In this document: positions 1 to 7,994 of the stretch, piece by piece
Numbering within the stretch: position 1 is the first letter of the stretch
Layout: each line of letters begins with the position of its first letter
Assembly: GCF_014652615.1 (NCBI RefSeq)
Contig: NZ_BMZD01000006.1
Coordinates: forward strand, 62,001-126,000
From: Novosphingobium arvoryzae
GTDB taxonomy: Bacteria; Pseudomonadota; Alphaproteobacteria; Sphingomonadales; Sphingomonadaceae
Direction: 5' to 3'
DNA length: 64,000 nucleotides
Notes under the pieces: model-generated
Told to the model about the DNA's origin: nothing
Seen by the model: the letters and a program-made list of their open reading frames with translations, nothing else
The model's database searches: none
Program-made: the position numbers and the translations under genes

Positions 1-1550
1 AAGCGATAGTCCGCCGAAACGCGCCAGTCCCACCGGCTGCCGTCATAGGTCGCCTTCACGCCGTCCAGCGCGCCGAGGAACGTCGAGACCGTGCCGTTGT
101 AGTTCTTGCGAACGAAGGTGTAGTCCTTGTGCTCGTCGGTGTAGCGCACACCGGCGGTCAGCGTCAGGCCTTCCATCGGACGCGCAATGATCGTGCCGAA
201 CCCGGCCTTGCTGTCGGCGTTGACCGGATCGTTACCCGCGAACTGGAAGTTCAGGCCCGGCGCGATATAGCGGATGTCCTGACGGGTGTAATACAGCGAC
301 CGCTGGTCGGACATGAAGCCGCCGACCGTCAGGTCCACGTTGTCGCCCAGCTGCGCGTTGAAGCGCAGTTCCTGGCTGAAGAACCAGAACTTCAGGTCGT
401 TGTAACCGCCCGCGCCCTTGCTTGCGATCGGGCCGAAGTCATCGTCGGTGCCCCAGATCTGGCGGTAATCGCGATAGGCCGTGATCGACTGGATGTTGAT
501 GGTATCGGACAGCTTGATCGTGCCGTTGGCCGAAATGCCCCAGCCATCGAACTTGGTGGTGTTGGGCATGAAATAGCCCTGACCGACCTGGCCGCCCGCC
601 GGCAGGTAGAAGCTGGCGTAAGTGCAGAACCGGCCGCAGATCACGCGATTGAGACCATTGGTCTGCGTCACCACTTCGGCCGCGTTGTTGCGGTCTTCGC
701 GGGTATAGTCCGCCGTGACGGTGAAATCGATCGCATCGCTGGGGTTGAAACGCAGCGCGCCGCGCAGGCCCGCGTAGTTCACTTCGCCCAGATCGGCCAT
801 CACGCAGTCCGAACCGGAGCCGGGGAAGCCGGTGATCCCATCCGGGTTGCCCGGGTTGGCGCAGCCGTAATCGACCTGCTTCACATAGCCATTCTGGCGC
901 TTGTACACGCCCGACATGCGGGCATAGAGGCCATCGGCCAGCACGAAGTTGGCGCTGGCGCGCAGTTCCACGCGCTGGCGCTCGCCATACGTGCCCTGGA
1001 TCGAGCCGGAATTTTCATCCGAAGGCTTCTTGGAAAACAGCTTGATCGCGCCGCCGATGGCGTTGCGGCCCGTCAGGGTGCCCTGCGGCCCGCGCAGCAC
1101 TTCGACGCGCTCCAGATCGAGCAGGTCGAAGATCCCGCCGGTCAGCGTGGCATAATAGACATCGTCGACATACATGCCCACGCCCGGTTCATAGGCCGGG
1201 TTGAAGTCAAACTGGCCGACCCCGCGGATCGAGGCGCCCAGCGACGAACCATAGGCGCCGCCCATGGCATTCAGCGTCACGTTCGGGGCCTGGCGGGCCA
1301 CTTGCGACAGGTCGGTCTGGTTGCGCGATTCCAGCAGGCCGGCATCGACCGCGGTGATCGACAGCGGCGTATCCTGCAGCTTCTGTTCGCGGAACTGGGC
1401 GGTAACGACGATTTCACGGCCCGCTTCGGAGGTGTTCTCGTCATCGCTCGCTTGCGCGAAGGCGGGCGTCGCCAAGCTCATCGCGATCATGGAGGCGCCG
1501 GCCGCAAGGCCTACGCGCGCAAGTGCAGTCATGCCAGAAAGCTTGGCCAT
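1..1550 (-). CDS. TonB-dependent receptor, 3' end outside window
   Basis: Outer-membrane receptor taking up a ligand with TonB/ExbBD energy. The visible 516 codons start with a signal peptide ending in PAFAQA, then a TonB-box-like segment (EIVVTAQFREQ), the plug domain with VEVLRGPQGTLTGRNAIGG, and beta-barrel strands that run off the window start. The ATG at 1550 is preceded by GGAGAGGGAAG. It is divergent from a MarR-type regulator, and its N-terminus closely resembles the second receptor at 9598-12135. The ligand is unknown; an aromatic or lignin-derived compound is inferred from the neighbouring catabolic genes only. Confidence 0.93.
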   Translation of the reverse strand, partial: MAKLSGMTALARVGLAAGASMIAMSLATPAFAQASDDENTSEAGREIVVTAQFREQKLQDTPLSITAVDAGLLESRNQTDLSQVARQAPNVTLNAMGGAYGSSLGASIRGVGQFDFNPAYEPGVGMYVDDVYYATLTGGIFDLLDLERVEVLRGPQGTLTGRNAIGGAIKLFSKKPSDENSGSIQGTYGERQRVELRASANFVLADGLYARMSGVYKRQNGYVKQVDYGCANPGNPDGITGFPGSGSDCVMADLGEVNYAGLRGALRFNPSDAIDFTVTADYTREDRNNAAEVVTQTNGLNRVICGRFCTYASFYLPAGGQVGQGYFMPNTTKFDGWGISANGTIKLSDTINIQSITAYRDYRQIWGTDDDFGPIASKGAGGYNDLKFWFFSQELRFNAQLGDNVDLTVGGFMSDQRSLYYTRQDIRYIAPGLNFQFAGNDPVNADSKAGFGTIIARPMEGLTLTAGVRYTDEHKDYTFVRKNYNGTVSTFLGALDGVKATYDGSRWDWRVSADYR

Positions 1551-1647
1551 CTCTTCCCTCTCCTTGTTACGGACCCTATGCCGGGCCTCCCTATTTTGTG
1601 AGTAAGACATACAATATGAACCTTGGCAAGCGTTCCGTGCTGGTCAA

Positions 1648-1664
1648 TGCACCGGCTCGGTGCA
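1648..1664. promoter_or_regulatory. Inverted repeat in divergent receptor/MarR promoter region
   Basis: TGCACCG-gct-CGGTGCA is a perfect 7-bp inverted repeat between the receptor (start 1550, minus) and the MarR-type gene (start 1758, plus). Its position and size suit an operator for the adjacent regulator, but a chance hairpin cannot be excluded. Confidence 0.3.
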
Positions 1665-1757
1665 GTGATGCAAAAAGGTCACGATTGTTAGCGATCCCGG
1701 GTCGGCCCGATGCGCCTGCCCCTTGCGCCGACGCGGCCAGGGGGCGATAGGCAGGGC

Positions 1758-2261
1758 ATGGACGCTGCCACTCATCCCGAACCCGCCGTGCCTGCCGACA
1801 GCGGACACGCCCAGTTCGACCTGCTGATCCGTCTGCTCAAGCTGGGCAGCTTCATCAACGGGCCGATGAAGGATGGCGTCTGCGATCCGTCCGGCGTCTC
1901 GCAGATCGAGCTGAAAGTGCTGATGGCGCTGGCCGGCGAAGGCGATCTGGCCGGGCATGACCTGGTGGAGATCATGGGTGTCCCGGCCATGAACGTCAGT
2001 CGCGCGCTGGCCGCACTGCGGTCGCGCGGCTGGATCGAGGACACGACCGATCCCGAGAACCGTCGCCGCAAGCCGGTGCGGCTGACCATCGCGGGGACAG
2101 ACGCCTATCAGGCGCTGCTGCCGTCAGTCGCCACCGTGGCAAACGCGGTGCTGGGCGGGCTGACCCCGCGCCAGCAGCGCGAATTTGCCGCGATTTCCGA
2201 CAAGCTGATCGCCGCGATGACCGACTGGATTCGCAGCCACCACGAAGGTGTGAAGCTCTAG
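1758..2261 (+). CDS. MarR-family transcriptional regulator
   Basis: A winged-helix regulator of 167 aa. The helix-turn-helix region includes LAGHDLVEIMGVPAMNVSRALAAL-type spacing, followed by a wing with DTTDPENRRRKPVRLT, as in the MarR family, which usually binds aromatic ligands. An upstream in-frame ATG at 1710 would add 16 poorly conserved residues; 1758 is preferred because an AGG lies just before it. It is divergent from the receptor gene, so it probably controls that receptor or the nearby SnoaL/SDR genes. The effector is unknown. Confidence 0.85.
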   Translation: MDAATHPEPAVPADSGHAQFDLLIRLLKLGSFINGPMKDGVCDPSGVSQIELKVLMALAGEGDLAGHDLVEIMGVPAMNVSRALAALRSRGWIEDTTDPENRRRKPVRLTIAGTDAYQALLPSVATVANAVLGGLTPRQQREFAAISDKLIAAMTDWIRSHHEGVKL

Positions 2262-2269
2262 GCGGCCCC

Positions 2270-2989
2270 TCACGGCCACTGCTTTTGCAGCCTGGTGAAG
2301 TTTTCGACCACGAAGGCCGCGCCCAGCACGGGATGGGCAAAGCTCATCGCCACTTCCTGCCGGTTGGGCCAGGTCGGGCGCCATTCCTCTTCTGCCAGGA
2401 TCACATCCGGGCCGATGGGATTGGCCGGATAGCATTCCACCGCCGGTTGCAGGTGCGCCACCGTGTGCGCCCAGCCGGTTTCGTAGTCGGCCTGCCACTG
2501 CATCATGTAGTTCAGCCGCTTGATCTTCCACACGCCGTTCTCGCGGACATAATCGTTCTCATAGATGCCGGCCTCCCAGAACTGCTGCGGCATCCCTTCG
2601 GGCAGGCTGTCCTTGATCGCATCGTGCCAGCCGCCCGCCAGCACGCCCCGGAACCGGCCCTTGGCGGTCTTGCGATCCGGCGCGACGGTGATGACGTCCT
2701 GCAACTGGAAGTGATCGAGCAGCAGCCCCTTCACCGGCCCGCGCCGCCCGCCGGTGAACAGGTTCTGGAACCACGTGCCATAGAGCCGCATCACCCCGGC
2801 GTGGCCGCGATATTCGCCCGACAGGAACACCACCGCGCCGTCCTCGGCAAACAGCCCTGCCACTTCTTCCGGCCGGTTGTAGTCGATGTAATAGCCATAG
2901 GCCCATTGCAGCTTGCGGATTGCGGCCTGGTCCTCAAGCTCTGCCACCCGGCCTTCCAGCGCGGCGAAGCGCGATTCCAAATCAGCCAT
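2270..2989 (-). CDS. SnoaL-like (NTF2-fold) protein
   Basis: 239 aa. An N-terminal heptad-like helix (LESRFAALEGRVAELEDQ) leads into a SnoaL_4-type domain with the usual opening AIRKLQWAYGYYIDYNRPEEVAGLF. The family includes dehydratases, isomerases and ring-hydroxylating-dioxygenase-like small subunits, so the reaction cannot be named from sequence. A GGGAGAG lies 6-7 bases before the ATG. It converges on the MarR gene and is divergent from an SDR, with which it shares a 70-bp promoter region. A role in aromatic catabolism is inferred from context. Confidence 0.8.
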   Translation of the reverse strand: MADLESRFAALEGRVAELEDQAAIRKLQWAYGYYIDYNRPEEVAGLFAEDGAVVFLSGEYRGHAGVMRLYGTWFQNLFTGGRRGPVKGLLLDHFQLQDVITVAPDRKTAKGRFRGVLAGGWHDAIKDSLPEGMPQQFWEAGIYENDYVRENGVWKIKRLNYMMQWQADYETGWAHTVAHLQPAVECYPANPIGPDVILAEEEWRPTWPNRQEVAMSFAHPVLGAAFVVENFTRLQKQWP

Positions 2990-3020
2990 TTCGACTCTCC
3001 CAATTTATTTGTATGCAACA

Positions 3021-3034
3021 CTAACAAATGTGAA
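3021..3034. promoter_or_regulatory. CTAAC-N4-GTGAA half-matching operator-like motif
   Basis: CTAAC-aaat-GTGAA lies between the divergent SnoaL-like gene (start 2989) and SDR gene (start 3060). It matches the left half of the CTAAC-N4-GTTAG inverted repeat at 9482-9495. An ATTTGT/ACAAAT repeat (3007-3029) overlaps it. This is a candidate only. Confidence 0.25.
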
Positions 3035-3059
3035 TGTCTTGGCGAGAGGGAAAATGCAG

Positions 3060-3977
3060 ATGAGCGACTGGCAGGGCCGCGTGGCCTTCATTTCGGGCGG
3101 GGTTTCCGGGCTGGGTCTGGGCATTGCGCAGGCGTTCAGCGACGCGGGTATGCGGCTCGCGCTGTCCTATCGCAACGAGGATTACCGCGCGTCCGCCTCC
3201 GCCTGGTTCGCCGCCAACGGGCGCGAGGAACCGCTGTGGATCAAGCTGGACGTGATGGACCGCGCCGGCTGGGCCGCCGCGGCCGATGCGGTGGAGGCGC
3301 ACTTCGGTGAAGTCCACGTGCTGTGCAACAACGCCGGGGTCAGCGTGTTCGGCGACACGGCAGAGGCATCGCACGCCGATTACGACTGGATCATGGGGGT
3401 CAATTTCGGAGGCGTGGTGAACGGCATCGTCGCCTTCCTGCCCAAGCTGAAGGCGGCGCAGGGCAAGCGCCATGTCGTCAACATCGCCAGCATGGCGGCG
3501 TACCTGTCCGGCCCACAGGCAGGGATCTACACCGCCAGCAAGTTTGCCGTGCGGGGACTGACCGAATCGCTGCGCTACAATCTTGTGCCGCTGGGGATTG
3601 GCTGCACGCTGGTTTGCCCTGCGCTGATCCGCACCAATGCCTGGGATTCCGCCTTCCGCCGCCCCGCCGAATTTGCAAGCAGCGGTTTTGGCGCGGTGGA
3701 CAAGGCGCAACTCGAACAGTTCGGCAGCGTGTTTCAGGCCGGGATGGACCCGCACGAGGCCGGGACCAAAATCGTCGCGGGCATGAGCGCGGGCGCAGGT
3801 CTGGTCTTCACCCACCCTGAATTCGCCGAGGACTTCAAGGCGATCTACGAAGACAGCCTCGCCGCCCTGCCCGATGAAGTCGCCCCGCCGGAGCGGCTGG
3901 AAGTCGAACGAATGCGCCGCGAAGCGAACAAGGCCGCGCTGGCGGGCAAGGCCATCACCATCGACGATCTCAGCTAG
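3060..3977 (+). CDS. SDR-family NAD(P)-dependent oxidoreductase
   Basis: A classical short-chain dehydrogenase of 305 aa. It shows the cofactor motif SGGVSGLGLG near residue 12, NNAGV, and the catalytic YTASK, with a serine at IASMAAY before it. About 50 residues longer than a minimal SDR, with the extra part at the C-terminus. Start: GAGAGGG (3044-3050) gives 9-base spacing to the ATG at 3060 and only 3 bases to the ATG at 3054, so 3060 is chosen. It is followed by a dienelactone-hydrolase-like gene on the same strand. The substrate is unknown. Confidence 0.88.
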   Translation: MSDWQGRVAFISGGVSGLGLGIAQAFSDAGMRLALSYRNEDYRASASAWFAANGREEPLWIKLDVMDRAGWAAAADAVEAHFGEVHVLCNNAGVSVFGDTAEASHADYDWIMGVNFGGVVNGIVAFLPKLKAAQGKRHVVNIASMAAYLSGPQAGIYTASKFAVRGLTESLRYNLVPLGIGCTLVCPALIRTNAWDSAFRRPAEFASSGFGAVDKAQLEQFGSVFQAGMDPHEAGTKIVAGMSAGAGLVFTHPEFAEDFKAIYEDSLAALPDEVAPPERLEVERMRREANKAALAGKAITIDDLS

Positions 3978-4038
3978 ACGGCGCGCATCGCCGCACTATC
4001 TTGGCCCCGATCTGGAGGGGTTCAGAGGAGAACGACTG

Positions 4039-4914
4039 ATGTGCGATGACCTGACCGCTCACGCCGAAGAAGCCGCGCTGGCACAGAGCGGCCTCAACCG
4101 CCGCGAATTTGCCGCGATCGGCGCGGCGGCGATCCTGGCATCGGGCTTTGCCACCACCGCCAGCGCCAAGGGCGCGCCCAAGCTGAAGGAACAGACCGTC
4201 ACCTTTGCGACGGGCGATGGCACGGCGGATGCGTTCTTCGTCCACCCGGCCAAGGGCAAGCATCCCGGCGTAATCATGTGGCCGGATATCGCGGGTCTGC
4301 GCGAAGCCTACAAGGTCATGGCGCGGCGGCTGGCGGAATCCGGCTATGCCGTGCTGGTGCTCAACCAGTATTACCGCTCCAGCCCGGCACCGATCATGAA
4401 CAGCATTGCCGAATGGCGCACGCCGGAAGGGCAGGCCAAGCTGGGCCCGATGATCAGGCTGATCGATCCCGCCGCGACGATGCGGGACGCCAGGGCCTGC
4501 GTGGCGTTCCTCGACGCGCAGAAGGCCGTCAACCGCAAGCGCGGGATCGGATCGTGCGGCTATTGCATGGGCGGGCCGTTCACCGTGCGCAGCGCCTATG
4601 CCGTGCCGGACCGGGTCAAGGCCGCTGCCTCATTCCACGGCGGCGGGCTGGTGACGGACAAGGCCGACAGCCCGCACAAGCTGCTTGCTGAAACCAGGGC
4701 CAGCTACCTGATCGCCATCGCCCGCAACGACGATGCCCGCGCGCCGGCCGACAAGGATACGTTCCGCGAAGCCGCCAAGGCGGCTGGCCGCCCGGCCGAG
4801 GTCGAAGTCTACAATGCCGATCATGGCTGGTGCACCATCGACGCCCCCGTGTTCGACAAGGCCGAGGCCGAGCGCGCCTGGGGCCGGATGCTGGCGCTCT
4901 ACAAGGAGCTGTAA
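4039..4914 (+). CDS. Dienelactone hydrolase family protein with Tat-type signal
   Basis: An alpha/beta hydrolase of 291 aa. The nucleophile elbow is GYCMGG (Cys about 176); the likely acid and base are in ARNDDAR (Asp 231/232) and NADHGW (His 262), the Cys-Asp-His triad of carboxymethylenebutenolidase-like enzymes. Residues 20-43 (NRREF, hydrophobic stretch, ASA) look like a twin-arginine signal, so export or membrane anchoring is likely, unlike the usual cytoplasmic enzyme. AGAGGAGA lies 8 bases before the ATG. It follows the SDR by 61 bases and may be co-transcribed. The substrate is unknown. Confidence 0.87.
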   Translation: MCDDLTAHAEEAALAQSGLNRREFAAIGAAAILASGFATTASAKGAPKLKEQTVTFATGDGTADAFFVHPAKGKHPGVIMWPDIAGLREAYKVMARRLAESGYAVLVLNQYYRSSPAPIMNSIAEWRTPEGQAKLGPMIRLIDPAATMRDARACVAFLDAQKAVNRKRGIGSCGYCMGGPFTVRSAYAVPDRVKAAASFHGGGLVTDKADSPHKLLAETRASYLIAIARNDDARAPADKDTFREAAKAAGRPAEVEVYNADHGWCTIDAPVFDKAEAERAWGRMLALYKEL

Positions 4915-4921
4915 CCGCCCC

Positions 4922-5722
4922 TTACGCCCACCAATAGGCCGTCGCGCGCATTTCGATGCTGATGCGCGGCGGCGCATCGGCCGGGGCGAGCGGATCGTCG
5001 AAGGCCACGTGCGGCACACAGTGCGCGCGGGTGGGATCGCTGTCGTTGGTCTTGAACAGCACCGCTTCGTCCGCCGTCATGTCGGCAAAGAAATACCACT
5101 GGTGCGCCGGGTTATGCCCGACGACCCAGCTTTCGAACGACCATTCGGGCGCGCCATCTGGCGGGTCGAAAATGGCGTCGGCCACGATCAGGTCGTCCGC
5201 CGCGACACTGCGAATATCGCAGAACGCCAGCGGCACGTCCTGCGGCGGCGGGGACAGCGCCCGCCACAGGTTGTAGGCGGCGCAGCGGGTAAAGGCCCGC
5301 CCCCCGGCCCCGCGCTCCGCAAACTGCGCGGCGGTGGCATCGTTGATGTCGACATGGACAAAGCGCGCCGGGTGCGAATTGTCGCTGCTCCCGGCCTTGC
5401 CGCTCTTTTCGCTGTAGCGCAGGATGCCGGGACTGGTGACGAAGACATCGTCCGCCCCGGTCAGCTCCTTGATCAGCGCCGCCACTTCGGCGCGGTGGAT
5501 CGCCTCCAGCGCGGCGCGGTCGGTCCAATCCGTCACGATGCTGCGATGGCGGACCAGCTGGAACCCTTCCCGGTCGACCTGCGCGCCGATCGCGCGCGCA
5601 TCGCGCACCGGCATGGGCTGCAAGTCCACCGGAACCCGGTCCTTCTCATGCGCATTGGCATAGTAGAAGGGCCGGGGCGTGCCCCGCCGCACATAGGCGA
5701 TCAGGGCAGTGCGATCGGTCAC
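4922..5722 (-). CDS. CmcJ/NvfI-type Fe(II)/2-oxoglutarate-like oxygenase
   Basis: 266 aa resembling the CmcJ/NvfI/gibberellin-desaturase-like family. Visible features are the metal-binding HVD (His123-x-Asp125), a downstream HNPAHQWYFFADM (His203/His207), the DEAVLFKTNDSDPTRA segment typical of the family with an Arg likely to bind the co-substrate carboxylate, and a terminal SIEMRA strand. Members hydroxylate, desaturate or rearrange small molecules. The start is GTG at 5722, inside a GTGA overlap with the ferB stop, so the two proteins are translationally coupled. A reaction on a phenylpropanoid-derived compound is inferred, not shown. Confidence 0.75.
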   Translation of the reverse strand: MTDRTALIAYVRRGTPRPFYYANAHEKDRVPVDLQPMPVRDARAIGAQVDREGFQLVRHRSIVTDWTDRAALEAIHRAEVAALIKELTGADDVFVTSPGILRYSEKSGKAGSSDNSHPARFVHVDINDATAAQFAERGAGGRAFTRCAAYNLWRALSPPPQDVPLAFCDIRSVAADDLIVADAIFDPPDGAPEWSFESWVVGHNPAHQWYFFADMTADEAVLFKTNDSDPTRAHCVPHVAFDDPLAPADAPPRISIEMRATAYWWA

Positions 5723-6567
5723 CCCTTGACCTTCGTGGTATCGAAGGTGCCCAGCCCCGGCTTGAAGCTCTTTTCGTCAAGGAACTGACGGGTCGCTTCC
5801 TTGCGCGCGGCAGCGCCGCCAAAGCTGTGCAGCGCTTCCTGCGCGCGGATCTGGTATTCCAGCCCGTTGTCATAGGTCATGTCGACCATCCGGCGCATGG
5901 TCCACTTGGTGGCGCGCAGGGCATGGGTGTCCTTCTTCTTCAGGGCATTGGCGATTTCCAGCACGCGCTCCTTCAGGCGCTCGGCCGGAACCGCCTCGGT
6001 CACCAGGCCCTGCTCCTCGGCCTGCTTGCCGGTCAGGTTTTCGCCCATCATCGCGTGATACATCGCCTTGCGGAACGGCATCAGTTCCTGCGCCACCTTC
6101 GATGCGCCGCCGCCGGGCAGGATGCCCCAGTTGATTTCCGAGAGGCCGAACTGCGCATCTTCCGCGGCAATGGCAATGTCGCAGCCGAACAGCGGGCCAT
6201 AGCCGCCGCCAAAGCACCAGCCGTTGATCATCGCGATGGTCGGCTTTTCATACCAGCGCAGACGTTCGAACCAGCCATAGCTTTCGCGCTGCGACTTGCG
6301 GATCGCCCACAACCCCTGCTCCTCGGTCTCGCGGAAGTATTCCTTGAGGTCCATGCCAGCGGTCCAGGCATCGCCCTCGCCGGTCAGCACCAGCACCTTC
6401 ACGTCGTCGCGGAATTCCAGCTCTTCCAGCACCTGCTTCATCCGCCGGTTGAGCTTGGGGCTCATGCAGTTGCGCTTTTCGGGGCGGTTGAACTTCACCC
6501 AGGCGATGTCGTCGGCAACGGTGAAGGCAACGGTATCTTCTTCGGGGCGGTCGGCGGCGGTGCTCAT
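5719..6567 (-). CDS. ferB: Feruloyl-CoA hydratase/lyase (p-hydroxycinnamoyl-CoA hydratase/lyase)
   Basis: A crotonase-fold enzyme of 282 aa that hydrates feruloyl- or coumaroyl-CoA and cleaves it to vanillin or 4-hydroxybenzaldehyde plus acetyl-CoA. It carries the signature stretches of this subfamily rather than of generic enoyl-CoA hydratases: AWTAGMDLKEYFRE (Tyr77), INGWCFGGG for the oxyanion hole, GLSEINWGI with the catalytic Glu144, and QFLDEKSFKPGL near the end. The ATG at 6567 is preceded by GAGGA; an upstream in-frame start at 6588 has none. It is divergent from a MarR gene and overlaps the CmcJ-like gene. No feruloyl-CoA synthetase gene is in the window. Confidence 0.93.
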   Translation of the reverse strand: MSTAADRPEEDTVAFTVADDIAWVKFNRPEKRNCMSPKLNRRMKQVLEELEFRDDVKVLVLTGEGDAWTAGMDLKEYFRETEEQGLWAIRKSQRESYGWFERLRWYEKPTIAMINGWCFGGGYGPLFGCDIAIAAEDAQFGLSEINWGILPGGGASKVAQELMPFRKAMYHAMMGENLTGKQAEEQGLVTEAVPAERLKERVLEIANALKKKDTHALRATKWTMRRMVDMTYDNGLEYQIRAQEALHSFGGAAARKEATRQFLDEKSFKPGLGTFDTTKVKG

Positions 6568-6591
6568 GACAATCCTCTTTCTCAGCAAATG

Positions 6592-6633
6592 TTGCTATGA
6601 CTCATAACAATATGGATTGCTATGCGCAATAGC
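6592..6633. promoter_or_regulatory. Operator region between ferB and its MarR-type regulator
   Basis: TTGCTATGACTCATAACAA (6592-6610) is a 19-bp palindrome with one mismatched pair. A second copy of its half-site TTGCTATG starts at 6617 within ATTGC-tatgc-GCAAT (6616-6630). Both sit between the divergent starts of ferB (6567) and the MarR gene (6652), where a FerR-like repressor would act. Binding by the adjacent MarR protein is inferred. Confidence 0.6.
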
Positions 6634-6651
6634 CAAGGTTAGAGGAGCAAT

Positions 6652-7065
6652 GTGAAGGATCCGCTGCTCGACCTGCCCGGTTATTCCCTGCGCCGCGCCG
6701 CATCCGCGATGATGGCGGAGTTCGCCGCGCGGATCGAACCGCTGGGACTGCGCATCGCCGACGTTTCGGCGCTGCTGGTGATCGGCGCCAATCCGGGCGT
6801 CACCGCCAGCCAGCTCGGCCGGGCTCTGGACATCCAGCGCGCCAACATGGTCCCCCTGCTCAACCGGATCGAGGATGCCGGGCTGCTCACGCGCCGCCCG
6901 CTCGATGGCAAGTCGCACTCGCTGCACCTGACCGAGGCGGGTGAAGCCAAGCTGGCCGAGGCCCGCGCCACCATCGCCACGTTCGAGGACTGGCTGGTAA
7001 ACCGCGTTCCGCCGCCGCACCGCGACCACCTCAAGCCCGCGCTTGACGCGCTGTGGCGGGATTAA
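6652..7065 (+). CDS. MarR-family regulator, probably of ferB (FerR-like)
   Basis: 137 aa with a winged helix: VTASQLGRALDIQRANMVPL as recognition region and RRPLDGKSHSLHLT as wing. MarR proteins such as FerR and CouR repress hydroxycinnamate genes and respond to the CoA thioester. This gene is divergent from ferB with clear palindromes in the 84-bp gap, so the same role is inferred. The start is GTG at 6652, preceded by AGAGGAG. Its 3' end overlaps the convergent NmrA-like gene by 4 bases. Confidence 0.85.
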   Translation: MKDPLLDLPGYSLRRAASAMMAEFAARIEPLGLRIADVSALLVIGANPGVTASQLGRALDIQRANMVPLLNRIEDAGLLTRRPLDGKSHSLHLTEAGEAKLAEARATIATFEDWLVNRVPPPHRDHLKPALDALWRD

Positions 7066-7985
7066 AGCGCCGCACCGCGCAGCATTTCGACGTTCTCGGC
7101 AATCATCTGGCGGACTGACCGCGCCGGGCGGCCCAGCAGCCGCTCCACATCGTCCGAACAGATCGCCAGGAACCCGCCCCGGATCGCCGCGCCGAACGAC
7201 ACCATGTCATCGCTGTTCCACGGAATCGCGCCGACATACTGATCGTCCACCGGGCGGCGGGGAATGCCCATTGCGTCGAAGATCGCATACTGCGCCTCAT
7301 CGTCGACCGCGACGTATTCCAGCGGCACCCCGGTCAATTCCGCCATCAGCGCGGTGACTTCGGCAAAGTCCTGCAGTTCCGGCCCGGTGATGTCATACGT
7401 CAGGTTCTCATGCCCCGCGCCCGTCAGCACGGCGACCGCGCAGGCCGCGCAATCATCGCGCCACACCATCGCTTCCTTGCCCAGGGCGGCATTGCTGATC
7501 CACTGCCCGCTGGCCATCACGCCGGGGCCCGCCATCAGGATCATCGCATCGGCATAGTGGGCATCGCGCAGGAACGTGAAAGCCAGCCCCGATGCGCGGA
7601 TCAGGCGTTCGGTTTCGATATGGTCATGGCGCACTTCGGCCGGGTTGGCCGGATCGTCGATGCCGATGAAGCTGGTATAGACCACGTGGCCCACCCCCGC
7701 CGCCTCTGCCGCATCGACGGCGGCCTGATGCTGCGCCACCCGCGCGCCCACGCGGGTGCCAGAAATCAGCAGCAACTTGTCCGCCCCGGCCATCGCCGAG
7801 ACCATGCTGGCGGGATGGTCATAGTCCCCATAGCGCACCTCGCAGCCCAGCGCGGCCATGTCCGCCAGCTTGGCGGGGGTCCGCGTCATCAGGATCAGGT
7901 CGCGGGCAAGACCGCGCTCGATCAACCCCTGCGTGGCGAGGCGGCCATACTGGCCCGACGCCCCGGTGATGACGATCTTGCCCAC
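7062..7985 (-). CDS. NmrA-like / atypical SDR NAD(P)-binding protein
   Basis: 307 aa with the N-terminal Rossmann motif TGASGQYGR and the domain pattern of NmrA/quinone-oxidoreductase-2-like atypical SDRs (VVYTSFIGID, FLRDAHYAD). The classical Tyr-x3-Lys is absent, as is normal for this group. Members reduce quinones or isoflavonoid-like aromatics, or act as redox sensors. The start is GTG at 7985. It lies 9 bases after the stop of the stilbene-dioxygenase gene on the same strand, so the two are probably one operon. The substrate is unknown. Confidence 0.82.
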   Translation of the reverse strand: MGKIVITGASGQYGRLATQGLIERGLARDLILMTRTPAKLADMAALGCEVRYGDYDHPASMVSAMAGADKLLLISGTRVGARVAQHQAAVDAAEAAGVGHVVYTSFIGIDDPANPAEVRHDHIETERLIRASGLAFTFLRDAHYADAMILMAGPGVMASGQWISNAALGKEAMVWRDDCAACAVAVLTGAGHENLTYDITGPELQDFAEVTALMAELTGVPLEYVAVDDEAQYAIFDAMGIPRRPVDDQYVGAIPWNSDDMVSFGAAIRGGFLAICSDDVERLLGRPARSVRQMIAENVEMLRGAAL

Positions 7986-7994
7986 GTGCGCCCC

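Noticed and set aside
2262..7065. Search for a feruloyl-CoA synthetase (ferA) or vanillin dehydrogenase near ferB
   Set aside because: None of the neighbouring proteins has acyl-CoA synthetase or aldehyde dehydrogenase motifs, so the set is incomplete within this window.
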